Source: Cytophagaceae bacterium ABcell3 (GTDB taxonomy: Bacteria > Bacteroidota > Bacteroidia > Cytophagales > Cytophagaceae). From it: a DNA stretch of 64,000 nt. Positions 37,062-47,405 of this stretch are shown here, in pieces. The DNA is taken from the NCBI GenBank assembly GCA_030913385.1, contig CP133159.1:4567001-4631000 (forward strand). The letters run 5' to 3'. Made by a program: the position numbers and the translations under genes. Every line of letters begins with the position of its first letter. The first letter of the stretch is position 1. Below the pieces are notes generated by a model. The model did no database searches. It was not told the DNA's origin and saw nothing but the letters and a program-made list of their open reading frames with translations.

Positions 37062-37251
37062 ACCATCAGGAGCAAAATAACAGTAAGTTTCCCCCCTTGC
37101 GTTTACAAAATATATTTTAAGTGAAGCTTTGAGCATTTTTCTACACGCCTTAAATATAAATCCAGCATCATAATTTAGGCCTTGTATACGTTTTTACTAT
37201 ATTTACTCAAATACCTTAAAAGATCAAGTATATAATATTCGTTTCTTTGAC

Positions 37252-39396
37252 ATGAAACCTGGCTTTTTCAAAAAGTATATTCTCCTGTTTTTGTTGATTG
37301 TAGGAGCATCAATGTTCCCTACAAAAAATTATGCGCAGAACCACTTCAATGAAGTGGTTATAAAAACTGATACTTCAGAGTATCTCTTTAGCAAAAACGC
37401 TATAACATATATGCACGAAAAACACTTCGCATTTAGAGCCGAAAGTGAAAAACCAGTGCTTGAAATAACTATTTATCCGGATTCAGTATATAATTTTAAC
37501 GAAATCCACCTTTTGAATTCTCCCGACTTTTCTATAGTTGACTCAATGTTGTTCATAGATGACAAGTTTTTCCGTGGGAAAATAAAATTACATAATACCA
37601 ACAATACTGATTTCCCTCACCTTCTTTTTCAGGTACATACAGAAAAAAAAGTACTTATAAAAGAAATAAAGTTGCTGCCATACTATGAACCAGTGGTTTA
37701 TATAAAGGAAGAGGAAACACAATTGTTTCAAGATGAAGAAAAGTCAATACAGCTTCATGGAAAAAACTTGTTTAACCTAAAAACCAACGATACTTGGATA
37801 GAAGAAAGCAGCTACGACCACAGAATTGTAAAAACTGACGGCAACTATTTCCTACAAATCAAACCCAAAACTACAGGAATTAAGTTTTTTTCTCATAAGC
37901 TAAGAACTATTCGTCCTTATGTCAATGAACATAGTCTCCTTTCTTACAACTTAGACCCTCTTAGCTTAAAGCTGCATGTGCTTCCATCTAGGATCGACTT
38001 TTTAAACACCGACAGAAGCTACATCTACCTGGACATCAGCCACAAGTCCGGCGAGGAAATACAGTTGGACAATAACAAAAACCTACAGTTAAAAAAAACC
38101 TATAGGCTAGAAGATCAAGAAGAAAGAGGAGGAAGACTAATTGCCGAACTTTTTACAGTTTCTCAAATAGCCAATACCGACAAGGTGCTTTGCAGGGTAA
38201 AGCCCTATGCTTTACACAGAGTGGAAGACGGATATCTATACATTAAAGATGGTGACAAAAACCGGTTTATAACGAACTTTAATATTGTAGAAAAGCCACG
38301 CATAGACAAAATACATATCATGCATGAAGGACAGGATTGGACTAATAACCTGTCTGTAAATCCAGGTGAAAATATAGAGGTACGTATTGAGGGCACAGGG
38401 CTAAAAAATTCCTCACTCCAATTTGACGGTTTACCCATCATCCACCCTGACAGCACCAGGCTCTCGGACGAGACTTTGTTTTATAAATTTAAAATACCTG
38501 TAGATATTTCAAAACGCAAGGTGTCTCTATTTATGAACAAAAAGGTTACGCCTTACGAGCTTTTGATAAAAGAATACCAGCAACCTTCCGATTTTGATTT
38601 TGTATATATTAACTACGACGGCAATAATATTCCTCTAAACAATCAAAAGTTAGACAAACCCATTTTCATTCAAGATGCTTTGAAAGATATAAATTTAACC
38701 TTTGATGGCAATAAAATAGACAAGGATAACAAGCTATACGGGAAACAATATATCAATATCGAAATTAGGGTTATGGACAACCGAAACCAGCTGGTAGACT
38801 ATCAGACTATTAACAATATAGTAGTTTGCCCTGGGGAAGCGTCTCCTCGATTTTCTTATTATGACACCAAAGACTGCCGTTTCAAAACCATAAGCCTTAA
38901 TGATTACCTAATGCAGAAAACCTACAATTTGGAAGCATTTACACAGCTACAAATCAGCGTGAGCCATAATGAACCCAAACAAGGCGCCGTAGGGTATACT
39001 AGAAAAGTGAAATTCATAATGACAAGAAGTATTCACTTTGACATGCAGGTTTCATTTCCAGCAGGTCTTTTGGTAAAGAAGTTTAACCAACAAGGTATAG
39101 GTAACTTGTCAGGTATAAGTACCGCAGTGCTTGCACAACTTGCTTTTTATGACAAAGAAAGGATAGGGCGGTTGAGACCGTATAAAGTTGGGGCAGGGTT
39201 TATAGCGCTTAATGCTTTTAACTTTAGCGAAGACCCCAATGTAACCCGGGACATAGGAATTGTTGTTCTAGGCTCTCTCCTACCGGTGAGAAAAGACTCT
39301 AAGTTCAGCATCCCACTTTATGTAGGTGGCGGATACCTGCTTAAAAACAATACCTGGTTCCTAATACTTGGCCCAGGTATTCAGTTCAACTTCTAG
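37252..39396 (+). CDS. Large exported protein with C-terminal outer-membrane barrel-like part
   Basis: 714 residues with a signal peptide (ILLFLLIVGASMFPTKNYAQ). The long middle is beta-rich, with repeated Ig-like or bacterial-immunoglobulin-like strands (EKPRIDKIHIMHEGQDWTNNLSVNPGENIEVRIEGTG is one; key part PRIDKIHIMHEGQDW). The C-terminal 150 residues (FDMQVSFPAGLLVKKFN ... YLLKNNTWFLILGPGIQFNF) end in Phe and read as a short barrel. No named family is recognised. It is monocistronic and closed by a strong terminator. Likely an envelope surface protein; function unknown. Confidence 0.75.
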   Translation: MKPGFFKKYILLFLLIVGASMFPTKNYAQNHFNEVVIKTDTSEYLFSKNAITYMHEKHFAFRAESEKPVLEITIYPDSVYNFNEIHLLNSPDFSIVDSMLFIDDKFFRGKIKLHNTNNTDFPHLLFQVHTEKKVLIKEIKLLPYYEPVVYIKEEETQLFQDEEKSIQLHGKNLFNLKTNDTWIEESSYDHRIVKTDGNYFLQIKPKTTGIKFFSHKLRTIRPYVNEHSLLSYNLDPLSLKLHVLPSRIDFLNTDRSYIYLDISHKSGEEIQLDNNKNLQLKKTYRLEDQEERGGRLIAELFTVSQIANTDKVLCRVKPYALHRVEDGYLYIKDGDKNRFITNFNIVEKPRIDKIHIMHEGQDWTNNLSVNPGENIEVRIEGTGLKNSSLQFDGLPIIHPDSTRLSDETLFYKFKIPVDISKRKVSLFMNKKVTPYELLIKEYQQPSDFDFVYINYDGNNIPLNNQKLDKPIFIQDALKDINLTFDGNKIDKDNKLYGKQYINIEIRVMDNRNQLVDYQTINNIVVCPGEASPRFSYYDTKDCRFKTISLNDYLMQKTYNLEAFTQLQISVSHNEPKQGAVGYTRKVKFIMTRSIHFDMQVSFPAGLLVKKFNQQGIGNLSGISTAVLAQLAFYDKERIGRLRPYKVGAGFIALNAFNFSEDPNVTRDIGIVVLGSLLPVRKDSKFSIPLYVGGGYLLKNNTWFLILGPGIQFNF

Positions 39397-39417
39397 CTTC
39401 CTGACAAGAAGTAAAGA

Positions 39418-39458
39418 AATGTGGCATTTCCTGTCGTTTGTTTAGGAAATGCCACATT
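39418..39458. terminator. Strong bidirectional terminator
   Basis: AATGTGGCATTTCCT (39418-39432) pairs perfectly over 15 bases with AGGAAATGCCACATT (39444-39458). It separates the convergent envelope protein and TonB receptor genes. No long U-tract is present, but the stem is very stable. Confidence 0.8.
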
Positions 39459-39461
39459 AGA

Positions 39462-41735
39462 TCAAAAAATCACTTTTAATCCTGCGGTAATATTACGCCC
39501 CATATTATAAATACCCCATTGCCTCGTAATCGCCAGATGGTCAAAATAAACTGCATTAAGCAAATTATTAGCAGTAAGATTTAACTGAAGAGCATATCCA
39601 GAAAAAGGTACTGTAGCCCCTAAGCCAGTGGAAAATAAAAAGTAGCCAGGCGTGGCCAGTTCATCAGACGCCACCCGATCCTGTGCAAATACATAATTAC
39701 CCCTTGCAAAGAAATAAGGAGCTTCCGCAAATCCAGCCTTATCGGCAGAAAGCCTAAGTTCATTAATAATTCTATCAGCAGGAATAAGAGGCAAAGGTTC
39801 GTTAAGCGAAAGCCTAGTCCCCCTAACACCGGCATAAGCAAGTTTGTACTCAAACCACCTCAAATTATGTGGATGAATGCGTACCCCTGCCTCACCACCA
39901 TACAGGCGTGCATCATCTTGTTCAAAAGCCCAAATATCCAACTCACCAGCTCCCTCTCCAATGGTTTCTCCCGTAGGGTTAAAAAATATGTAATTTTGGA
40001 TGTGATTAAAATATCCTGCTGCCTCAAACGAAAAACTCTTTCTTCTGAAAAGCATGCTCAAGTCAACCTCTAGATTTTGCTCCCTATCAAATTCAGCATT
40101 ACCCATTTCAAACCTCCTTGTTCCCGGATGATGTCCATTTGAAAAGAGTTCAGCCAAATCAGGTGCCCTGAAACCGGAAGCGATATTAGACTTTAATAAA
40201 AGTTGCTTACTTATCTCCCAAGACAAGCCTGCCGAACCCGTAAAGCCACCAAAAGTCCTACTCATCATCTCCGACTCAGGGGAACCAGGGAGCTCAAACT
40301 CTTCTAGCGCTGTTGTACTTGCCCTTGTGTGACGATAGTCATACCGCAAACCACCCTGCAGGTTAAGCTTTCCTAAGTCTTTAATAACCAAAGAATAAAT
40401 ACCATTGTCATACATAACAGCATCAGGCATCAAAATTTCATCCGCTTCTGCCATATTCGTGTTAGACATTCTAAATCCCTGAGCTCCAATAACCAACTCA
40501 GTATTTTTAAGAGCGTTATTAGAAAAGCGAAGGTCATAGGTAGAGGTATTTAATATAAGGCCTAAATCGATCTCATCAACCTCCTCATTTTCCTCCCTTA
40601 AGTTTAAATGGTGGCCTAATGTTAGGTTAAGTTTAGACTTCCCTAAAAAAATTGTATTTTGAGAAGTAACTAAATGGTCTGTCACGTCCATATAAGGAAC
40701 CATAATACTCCGATCCCAACGGTGCGTAGCCATGGTTTCTTCCATTTCATCATCCTCGATCATCCCAATACGCTGCTTATTGTATGTGTAAGACAACTTG
40801 CTTTGAAACCGCTCCTTATTGATACCAGCAGTGGCTTTTCCCATACCTGATTGAAACCTGGAATTGCCAACAGCCCTATTGTTACCATCAACATAGTCAG
40901 CATGTGATTGGAGATTCCCATAAGCTTGCCAGTAAAAACCATTGTCAGCACTCCCCTTTAACAGCACTTCATTCCTGTGACCTAAGGTATTAGAAAAAGC
41001 TTGCATACCCACCATTCCTTCAAACCTCCTGTCGGAGGGTTGTGCATCAATAAAATTCAGTACTCCACCAATAGCACCAGAACCATACATTAAAGAAGCA
41101 GGCCCTTTAATTATTTCGATTCTATCAACAGAAAAGTCATTTAAGCCCAAGCCATGATCCTCTCCCCATTGGTGGTTTTCAAACCTTATGCCCTGATACA
41201 TGGTTAAAATCCTACTAAAAGACAATCCTCTGATAACAGGTTTTCCTACTCCGGGGCCTAATGAGATTTGAGTCACTCCAGGTACCCTTTCCAGTGCATC
41301 CATCATATCAAAACCGCCTGTTTCTTTAATTTCCCTGCCAGAAAGACTTGAAACTTGGTAAGGAGTTTCGTCTTTACCTGCAAAACGACCTGCGGAAACA
41401 ACCACTTCATCTTCCATCCCCCAAGATTCGGCCATCATAAATGTTTTCTCGTTATTCCCTTCGGCCAAGATTAGAGGTTCGATAATATCCTGAAAAGAAA
41501 GGTGTTCAATTTTAAGAGTAAATCTTCCAGAAGGAAGGTTTCTAAAAACAAACACCCCACTATCGTTTGAAATAGCCGTTTTGTTTAGCTCAGGGAAAGA
41601 AACAGTAGCACCTGCCACAGGTTTACCATCCTCTTCTGATAAAATTGTGCCTTTTATAAGCACTGTACCATCTACCTGAGCCATAACTAAAGTAGCAGTC
41701 TTTAAAAAAATCAATAACAAAAATAAGCGTGACAT
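39462..41735 (-). CDS. TonB-dependent outer-membrane receptor
   Basis: Imports an unknown ligand (metal chelate, vitamin or similar) across the outer membrane using TonB energy. The start at the internal Met (41735) gives a proper signal (MSRLFLLLIFLKTATLVMAQ). A carboxypeptidase-regulatory-like domain follows (about 27-105, IKGTILSEEDGKPVAGATVSFP). The plug domain is at about 110-225 (DEVVVSAGRFAGKDETPYQVSSLSGREI ... VDRIEIIKGPASLMYGSGAIGGVLNFID; key part RIEIIKGPASLMYG). A 22-strand barrel ends in GLKVIF. The plug contains ENHQWGEDHGLGLND and the barrel SNGHHPGTRRFEMGN, a His-rich set seen in a Bacteroidota receptor subfamily of unproven ligand, possibly a metal. No SusD partner is present. 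Confidence 0.93.
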   Translation of the reverse strand: MSRLFLLLIFLKTATLVMAQVDGTVLIKGTILSEEDGKPVAGATVSFPELNKTAISNDSGVFVFRNLPSGRFTLKIEHLSFQDIIEPLILAEGNNEKTFMMAESWGMEDEVVVSAGRFAGKDETPYQVSSLSGREIKETGGFDMMDALERVPGVTQISLGPGVGKPVIRGLSFSRILTMYQGIRFENHQWGEDHGLGLNDFSVDRIEIIKGPASLMYGSGAIGGVLNFIDAQPSDRRFEGMVGMQAFSNTLGHRNEVLLKGSADNGFYWQAYGNLQSHADYVDGNNRAVGNSRFQSGMGKATAGINKERFQSKLSYTYNKQRIGMIEDDEMEETMATHRWDRSIMVPYMDVTDHLVTSQNTIFLGKSKLNLTLGHHLNLREENEEVDEIDLGLILNTSTYDLRFSNNALKNTELVIGAQGFRMSNTNMAEADEILMPDAVMYDNGIYSLVIKDLGKLNLQGGLRYDYRHTRASTTALEEFELPGSPESEMMSRTFGGFTGSAGLSWEISKQLLLKSNIASGFRAPDLAELFSNGHHPGTRRFEMGNAEFDREQNLEVDLSMLFRRKSFSFEAAGYFNHIQNYIFFNPTGETIGEGAGELDIWAFEQDDARLYGGEAGVRIHPHNLRWFEYKLAYAGVRGTRLSLNEPLPLIPADRIINELRLSADKAGFAEAPYFFARGNYVFAQDRVASDELATPGYFLFSTGLGATVPFSGYALQLNLTANNLLNAVYFDHLAITRQWGIYNMGRNITAGLKVIF

Positions 41736-41865
41736 ATATCTCAATAATTGTTTTAAGTTATTAAATAATATTTTTAGAATCACCTAAACTTAAAACAAAG
41801 GTAAGCAAAATATTTTTTAAGGCAACAACGTTACATATATTTAGGTTAAAAAAAAGCATAAAAAA

Positions 41866-41892
41866 AGCACTTGACTATACAAGCCAAGTGCT
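41866..41892 (-). terminator. Terminator after the AsmA-like gene
   Basis: On the minus strand AGCACTTG pairs with CAAGTGCT around an 11-base loop, followed by a seven-U run (A-run at 41860-41866). It lies about 70 bases past the stop of the large minus-strand gene. Confidence 0.88.
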
Positions 41893-41961
41893 AATCCTTC
41901 TCCGAGCTAAGAAAACTCTTTATTTTGTGGCTGCGCACACATGTAAATTATTCAGAAGGTT

Positions 41962-44900
41962 CTATCTATCTTGTTTAGTTTTCTGATAGAATTCACCCTC
42001 TTCTCCTGAGCCTCCTATAAACGGCAACCTGTCCTGGATTTCGTCTACAATATCCAGCAAGTTAATTACCCCAAAAGAGTCGAACATTCCTCTACTTAAC
42101 GCTTCTACCAAAAGACCGGTAAACTCCATTTCAGGTTCTCTTTCAGCAGACATATCACCCACTGTAAAGTCATCAGTACCCTCTAAATTATCTGTATCCA
42201 ATAACCTATCGGCGATACTGCTTATTACTGTAGTAGGGAAACCAGGTTCTTCAGGCCCTTCTTCGAGCAGCTCTATACTTAAATTTTCATAGCTAGCATA
42301 CATATCGCCATTAGCTTCACTCCTATTACCTTCCATTTCAAACCTTAAACTGTGCATTTTTCCCTCCTCTATTCGCACAAAAGCTATAAACTCAAGAGCA
42401 GGGTTTAACTTTTCAAGGTTCAGGGGTTGCAGCTCTCCTGAAAAAGTGAACGACTTGTCAGGGTCAAGCACTGGAAATGCTAGAACTCCTTCAAAATCTC
42501 CTACTCCCATTAGGTCGAAGTTAACTTCAGCCACCGTTTCTTCATAACCCTCAGTGGGACGATTGACCACATCACGGATGGTAGCATTAAAATCTTCAAA
42601 GGTAAACTCGCCCGATTCATAACCACCTTCAGCAAGCTCTTCATAAACAAGAAACCCATCTTCCAGCACAATTTCTCCTATATTAAGTCGTATTGGAAGT
42701 GTGGTCAACTGATCGTGCGGATACAGTGGCGGCTCTGCCTCAACTGGCGGCAAATGGCGGTCGAGGAACATCCCTGCCTGTGCACCTCGTATATTGATTT
42801 GGTCAGCAACAAACTCTAAGTCCAACACTCTGTTGTACTCAATGCCTGTCATTTCAATAAATGGCACCTCTATGTCCATCCGTAAACTTGCCTCACCCAA
42901 TATCTCTGCAAACTCAATTTTAGGGTAATTCGGTATCAGCTCAAAGTTATTCATACTCAATACCCTCTTTTCTTTATTGGCCTTAAAGTCTTCCAGCTTA
43001 ATTGTATAAAGATGATCGGGAAGCGCCTCTACCTTATCCATGTTAAGGTCAAAGTTTTTAGCAAACAAAAACCGGTCATCCGCATCAACAGCCGCTGAGT
43101 CAAACCTAATGTTGTCCATAGCAAGATGAAGCCCTTCGACAACATAATGCGCTGGTTCTTCATTATCTTCCGTTTCCATTTTCACATCAAAGAAACCATT
43201 AGAGATTTGCAAATCCCCCACAGTGAGCAAAGACACAAAAGCTGAAAGCTCTTCTGGTATTATGTAAAGATCGGGTTCTTGCTCACAGTCCAACGGCCTA
43301 TCATCCTGCTCATCATCTACCTCCTCTTCTTCTTCTGTCCCTGGAACAAAACCAGTAATTTGGGGAGATAGTATGGCAATTCTTTCAACATGTGTATCTT
43401 TTCCTTGCTGCAGATTCCCCCACTGGGTAAAATTTATATTCAACGCCTCAAGAGAAGCCGCTACTTCAGGCGAGGCAGTGCCTTCAAACTGCAAGTTATT
43501 AACAAAAAAACCGCTGTCAGTAGCAAAAACGACTTGATCTGTGGACATTGAAAGCATACCTCCTTGATTGAAGCTCATCCCCTGGCGCATCATTAAAGAG
43601 GCTTCCTGAGCATAAACAAAACGATTGGCATCGCTAGCTCCGACAGCATCCAGTCTTAATTCTGAGGCTAAAAGGTTAAAATCAGGAACAACCAGCTCAG
43701 ACACATCTTCCCCATTAACCAGCCTAGCCTGGACATCTGCATTAGATATATCAATTAATCCGACAGTCAACAATGCCACAAACTCATCTAGCCCCTCATG
43801 AAAATCAAGCTTAAAACCTCTATCGTTCCCAGCTTCCTCATTCACCGCTTCCTCATCATCAGGCAGTTCAAAGTCACCCCTAACTACCGGACTACGCAGT
43901 GCAATAGCCTCTATTCTGGTATTCTGCCCTTGCTGAAGTTGTCCCCATTGCGTAAAGTGAAGATCCATGCGGGCCAATGAGGCATCTAATTGGGCAGAAG
44001 CACTTCCCGAAAAATCAATATTCCTGACAAACACCCCGCTATCAGTAGAAGCCACAAATAGTCCAGTCCGCATAGCCATTTCATCGCCCTGCTGCACGTT
44101 CAAGCCTTGGCGTGCCAATACAGAACCTCTCTGCGCATACATAAACCGGCTTGGATCGGAGGCTCCTAAACCATCTATCCTAAATTCAGAAAACAAAATG
44201 TCTATATGAGGAACTTCTACCTGAAGAGGCGCTTCACCTTCTCCATTTTCAAGAACAGCAGACAAGTTAGCTTGCGAAACAGCTACAGACCCAATAGTCA
44301 ATAAAGGCACGATATCATTTACATCATGATGCAAGTCTAGCTGAAATCCCCTTTGCTCTGGTGCAGAAGCCTCGCCATTCTCCATTGGCATCCTGCCACT
44401 AAATACAGGCCTATGCAAAGCTATAGATTCAACTCTGGTAGTATCGCCTTGCTGTAAAGCTCCCCACTCAGTAAAATGGATATTCAGACTAGCTAAAGAC
44501 GCTTCAGAAAAAGGCAGTTCAGCACCTGACAACTGGATATTATTGACAAATACACCGCTGTCAGAAGCCATCAAAAACATATCCGTACTTGCAGCCATCT
44601 CCGCTCCCTGACGCACTACCATTCCTTCTCTGGTGAGTACAGAAACTTCTGAAGCATACATAAAACGGTCAGTATCCACCGCCCCTGCTGAATCAAGTTG
44701 TATGCCTGCCAAATTGAGATTTAAATCAGGAACCTGCACATCCATCGTATCGGCACCTTCAGGAAGCAAGGCATGTATATGTGCATTCCACATCTGCACG
44801 GCGCCTACCGTAATAGAAGGATATAAATCATTTAACTCTTCATGAAATGTCATTCTAAAACCCTGCTCATCTGGATATCCCACCTCTTTACCTCCATTAC

Positions 44901-45873
44901 CAGGAGTCATTGGCGGGGCTACCATATAAATATTAGGGTTATTCACCACCAAGTGGTTCACATGAAGTTCCTCGCCCCCCTGTTGCAGCTTTCCCCATTC
45001 ATCAAAAGCAAGTTCTACACTGTCCAAAGCCAAACTTATATAAGGCTCCTCTAAAACCCGCATATTTACCTTATGCTGATACAGCGAGTCGTCTGTACGC
45101 ACATTGACTCCAAAGGCACGTAACTTATCATCAGAATCCCAGTAAAAAGACTTCAAAGCACCATCATAAAGCCCTACCAAGTCAAAGGTTGCTGTATCTT
45201 GAATGGCTATTTGAATGCGATCAGTATAAAGAAACTTGTCTTTATCATAAGCAGATGCTGAGTCAATCCTTAGGTTATTTACATCTAAACCTCCGTTCGC
45301 CAAAGAAACATTGTTCCAGGCTTGCCCATCCTGAATTGCCATGGTAAGAAAAATAGAATCAATTTCGATAGTGTTAACAATTAATGCATCAGCAAACTCT
45401 TCAAGGTCACGGTAAATATCCTCTATGTGAAACTCCGTTTCTTGCTCATAGGCACGGACATTTAACACAGGGTTGAACAGCCTAACAGCACCAATTTGAA
45501 GACGATTGGCAAGTAAAAAACTCCACACGTTGATATTGCTAATGGTTAGCCGGTCAGCCTCAAGGTCTATATAAGGCATAGGGTCAGGGTCGTCAAGCTG
45601 GGCAGCGTGTTCATCCTCGTTTGTCCAAAACCGTATATCGTTCACCTCAATCCGAAATGTACGTACATTCAGATCAAGTTCGCCAATCTCTACTTCATAA
45701 ACCCCATCAGTACCCTCTCGCACTTCCTGAGTAATGGTATCTTTTATATAATCATCCAGAAATGCATCTGCAACAATTAAGACCCCCAATACCAGAAAAG
45801 CTAAGGACAGAAAAACAATAGATATAATCTTTAAAGCCTTTCCTTCTCTTCTTTTACCTTTATTCTCTTCCAT
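41962..45873 (-). CDS. Very large AsmA-like (DUF748-type) envelope protein with internal repeats
   Basis: 1303 residues. One N-terminal membrane helix (IISIVFLSLAFLVLGVLIVADAFL) with a basic cytosolic lead anchors a long periplasmic body. The first part reads like AsmA proteins (IGELDLNVRTFRIEVNDIRFW ... LEADRLTISNINVWSFL). The middle contains at least three complete repeats of about 160 residues, each with the order GF-x-LDFHE-x-LND, RFMYAQ or RFVYAQ, TDSGVFVNNI, and FTQWGxLQQG. The C-terminal part carries the DUF748-like LTTLPIRLNIGEIVLEDG and FEGVLAFPVLD. AsmA-like proteins form long bridges that carry lipids between membranes; the repeats would lengthen the bridge. That role is inference. 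The gene lies just after the TPR protein gene and on the same strand. Confidence 0.8.
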   Translation of the reverse strand: MEENKGKRREGKALKIISIVFLSLAFLVLGVLIVADAFLDDYIKDTITQEVREGTDGVYEVEIGELDLNVRTFRIEVNDIRFWTNEDEHAAQLDDPDPMPYIDLEADRLTISNINVWSFLLANRLQIGAVRLFNPVLNVRAYEQETEFHIEDIYRDLEEFADALIVNTIEIDSIFLTMAIQDGQAWNNVSLANGGLDVNNLRIDSASAYDKDKFLYTDRIQIAIQDTATFDLVGLYDGALKSFYWDSDDKLRAFGVNVRTDDSLYQHKVNMRVLEEPYISLALDSVELAFDEWGKLQQGGEELHVNHLVVNNPNIYMVAPPMTPGNGGKEVGYPDEQGFRMTFHEELNDLYPSITVGAVQMWNAHIHALLPEGADTMDVQVPDLNLNLAGIQLDSAGAVDTDRFMYASEVSVLTREGMVVRQGAEMAASTDMFLMASDSGVFVNNIQLSGAELPFSEASLASLNIHFTEWGALQQGDTTRVESIALHRPVFSGRMPMENGEASAPEQRGFQLDLHHDVNDIVPLLTIGSVAVSQANLSAVLENGEGEAPLQVEVPHIDILFSEFRIDGLGASDPSRFMYAQRGSVLARQGLNVQQGDEMAMRTGLFVASTDSGVFVRNIDFSGSASAQLDASLARMDLHFTQWGQLQQGQNTRIEAIALRSPVVRGDFELPDDEEAVNEEAGNDRGFKLDFHEGLDEFVALLTVGLIDISNADVQARLVNGEDVSELVVPDFNLLASELRLDAVGASDANRFVYAQEASLMMRQGMSFNQGGMLSMSTDQVVFATDSGFFVNNLQFEGTASPEVAASLEALNINFTQWGNLQQGKDTHVERIAILSPQITGFVPGTEEEEEVDDEQDDRPLDCEQEPDLYIIPEELSAFVSLLTVGDLQISNGFFDVKMETEDNEEPAHYVVEGLHLAMDNIRFDSAAVDADDRFLFAKNFDLNMDKVEALPDHLYTIKLEDFKANKEKRVLSMNNFELIPNYPKIEFAEILGEASLRMDIEVPFIEMTGIEYNRVLDLEFVADQINIRGAQAGMFLDRHLPPVEAEPPLYPHDQLTTLPIRLNIGEIVLEDGFLVYEELAEGGYESGEFTFEDFNATIRDVVNRPTEGYEETVAEVNFDLMGVGDFEGVLAFPVLDPDKSFTFSGELQPLNLEKLNPALEFIAFVRIEEGKMHSLRFEMEGNRSEANGDMYASYENLSIELLEEGPEEPGFPTTVISSIADRLLDTDNLEGTDDFTVGDMSAEREPEMEFTGLLVEALSRGMFDSFGVINLLDIVDEIQDRLPFIGGSGEEGEFYQKTKQDR

Positions 45874-45929
45874 GGCTATAATTATCCCTCCTAAATAATT
45901 AAGCCAATATGACTAAGAAATGTTAAGTG

Positions 45930-47177
45930 TTATTTGCAGGCAGAATGTAAGCTAGGAGAAAACTCGTTAGATACTTGAGAAAACCCTAATTCTAATGAGG
46001 CAAAAAAGTCTTCACAAGCCTGTTCGGGGTCTTCCAAAAAGAGCCAAGTTTGTCCTCTGTAGTAAAAAGCTCTACCATACTCTGGGAACAATTCCAGCGC
46101 TTGATCAAAGTCCTCTACAGCTTTTTCATACAAACCTAGACGTAGGTAAGCCTCAGCCCTCTTATTGTATATTGAAAAATTATACTGGTTTAGCGAATTA
46201 TAAGCGGTAAGATCTGCAATAGCAGCATGCAAGCTGTTCATATCCAAGTAAATATTGGCCCTGAACAAATAAGCATCCATATAGTCAGGTTTAAGTGCAA
46301 TGAGCTTACCATAATCTTCCACTGCCTGCCTTTGTTCACCGGTCATTACTAAGGTTCTTGCCCTGTATAAATAAATATCGGCCAAAGAAGAGTCTATCTT
46401 TTCCGCAACGTTAAAATCAGCGATTGCTTTGTCATACTTTCTTAAGTAATGCAAAGTAAGCCCTCTTTGAACAAGTAGTTCGGGATTTTTTTTGTTTTTT
46501 GACAATGCTTTGTTCAGCCCTTTCAAAGCATCACTGTACTTACCAAGCCTGTTCAAAGCTCTAGACCGGAACAAGGCATAAGTAAGATTGTTTGGCTCTG
46601 CATCTACAGCCTTCTGCAAGTACATTAAAGATGCCATATCCCGCCCCAGTCTACTTTCTAAATAACCTGTCAAAAAGTATAGTTCTGAAGAAGGTTTAAG
46701 CTTGACGCACTTTTTAAAATCAAAGAGCGCATACTCATATTCCCCGGCCATTTTATAAAGCATACCACGCTGATAGTAAGCATCCCGCAAGTCAGGTTTT
46801 AAATTTAAAGCCTGGGCATAGTCATCTATAGCCTCCTCTTCCAAACCGGCGGCTTCTTTCGCACGGGCACGAAGCATAAAATACTGGAAATCTTTAGCGT
46901 TAGTACTTACTAATTTATCATAATCAAGAATAGCTGAAAACATATTTCCAACTTTAAAATGGGCGTCGGCCCGCAATTTTAGAGTTAAAGTATCATCAGG
47001 CCTACTTTCCAAAACAACTGAAAAATCCGAAATAGCATCTTCAAAAAGCTCCTGCTCCACCTTTTGCATTCCACTCGCCCTTAAGCTGTCCAAATCATCT
47101 GCCAAAGAAGATACCGCATAACAAGGCCCTCCAAGCACGAAGCCCATAAGCAAAAACGGTATAAGCAGTTTCTTCAT
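45930..47177 (-). CDS. Exported tetratricopeptide-repeat protein
   Basis: The Met at 47177 is preferred since it opens a signal peptide (MKKLLIPFLLMGFVLGGPCYA). The mature part is built of about 11 TPR motifs from start to end, with the A-[x3]-Y-x-Q/R-A pattern seen in DDYAQALNLKPDLRDAYYQRGMLY, VDFDQALELFPEYGRAFYYRG and others. It is a protein-interaction scaffold in the periplasm. A final stretch (PEQACEDFFASLELGFSQ) is the usual cap in this group. It lies 57 bases upstream of the AsmA-like gene and could act with it. A longer frame begins 12 codons earlier but does not improve the signal. Confidence 0.85.
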   Translation of the reverse strand: MKKLLIPFLLMGFVLGGPCYAVSSLADDLDSLRASGMQKVEQELFEDAISDFSVVLESRPDDTLTLKLRADAHFKVGNMFSAILDYDKLVSTNAKDFQYFMLRARAKEAAGLEEEAIDDYAQALNLKPDLRDAYYQRGMLYKMAGEYEYALFDFKKCVKLKPSSELYFLTGYLESRLGRDMASLMYLQKAVDAEPNNLTYALFRSRALNRLGKYSDALKGLNKALSKNKKNPELLVQRGLTLHYLRKYDKAIADFNVAEKIDSSLADIYLYRARTLVMTGEQRQAVEDYGKLIALKPDYMDAYLFRANIYLDMNSLHAAIADLTAYNSLNQYNFSIYNKRAEAYLRLGLYEKAVEDFDQALELFPEYGRAFYYRGQTWLFLEDPEQACEDFFASLELGFSQVSNEFSPSLHSACK

Positions 47178-47405
47178 AATTAGCAATAAAAAAATATTAA
47201 GGCACCTTGTCATTTTACGGCAACCGAAAGAAATGGTTTACTCCACCATACAACTATCAGAATTAAAACCATTTAACACAAAAACACCTTTTTTATAAAA
47301 CATATTTTTAAGATATTTGTCTGTAACACTGCTATTTCAGCCAGTTTCTCAGGCAGATCGCATATCTATGTTTTCCATCGTAGGCAGCTTATTGGCACCA
47401 ACCTT

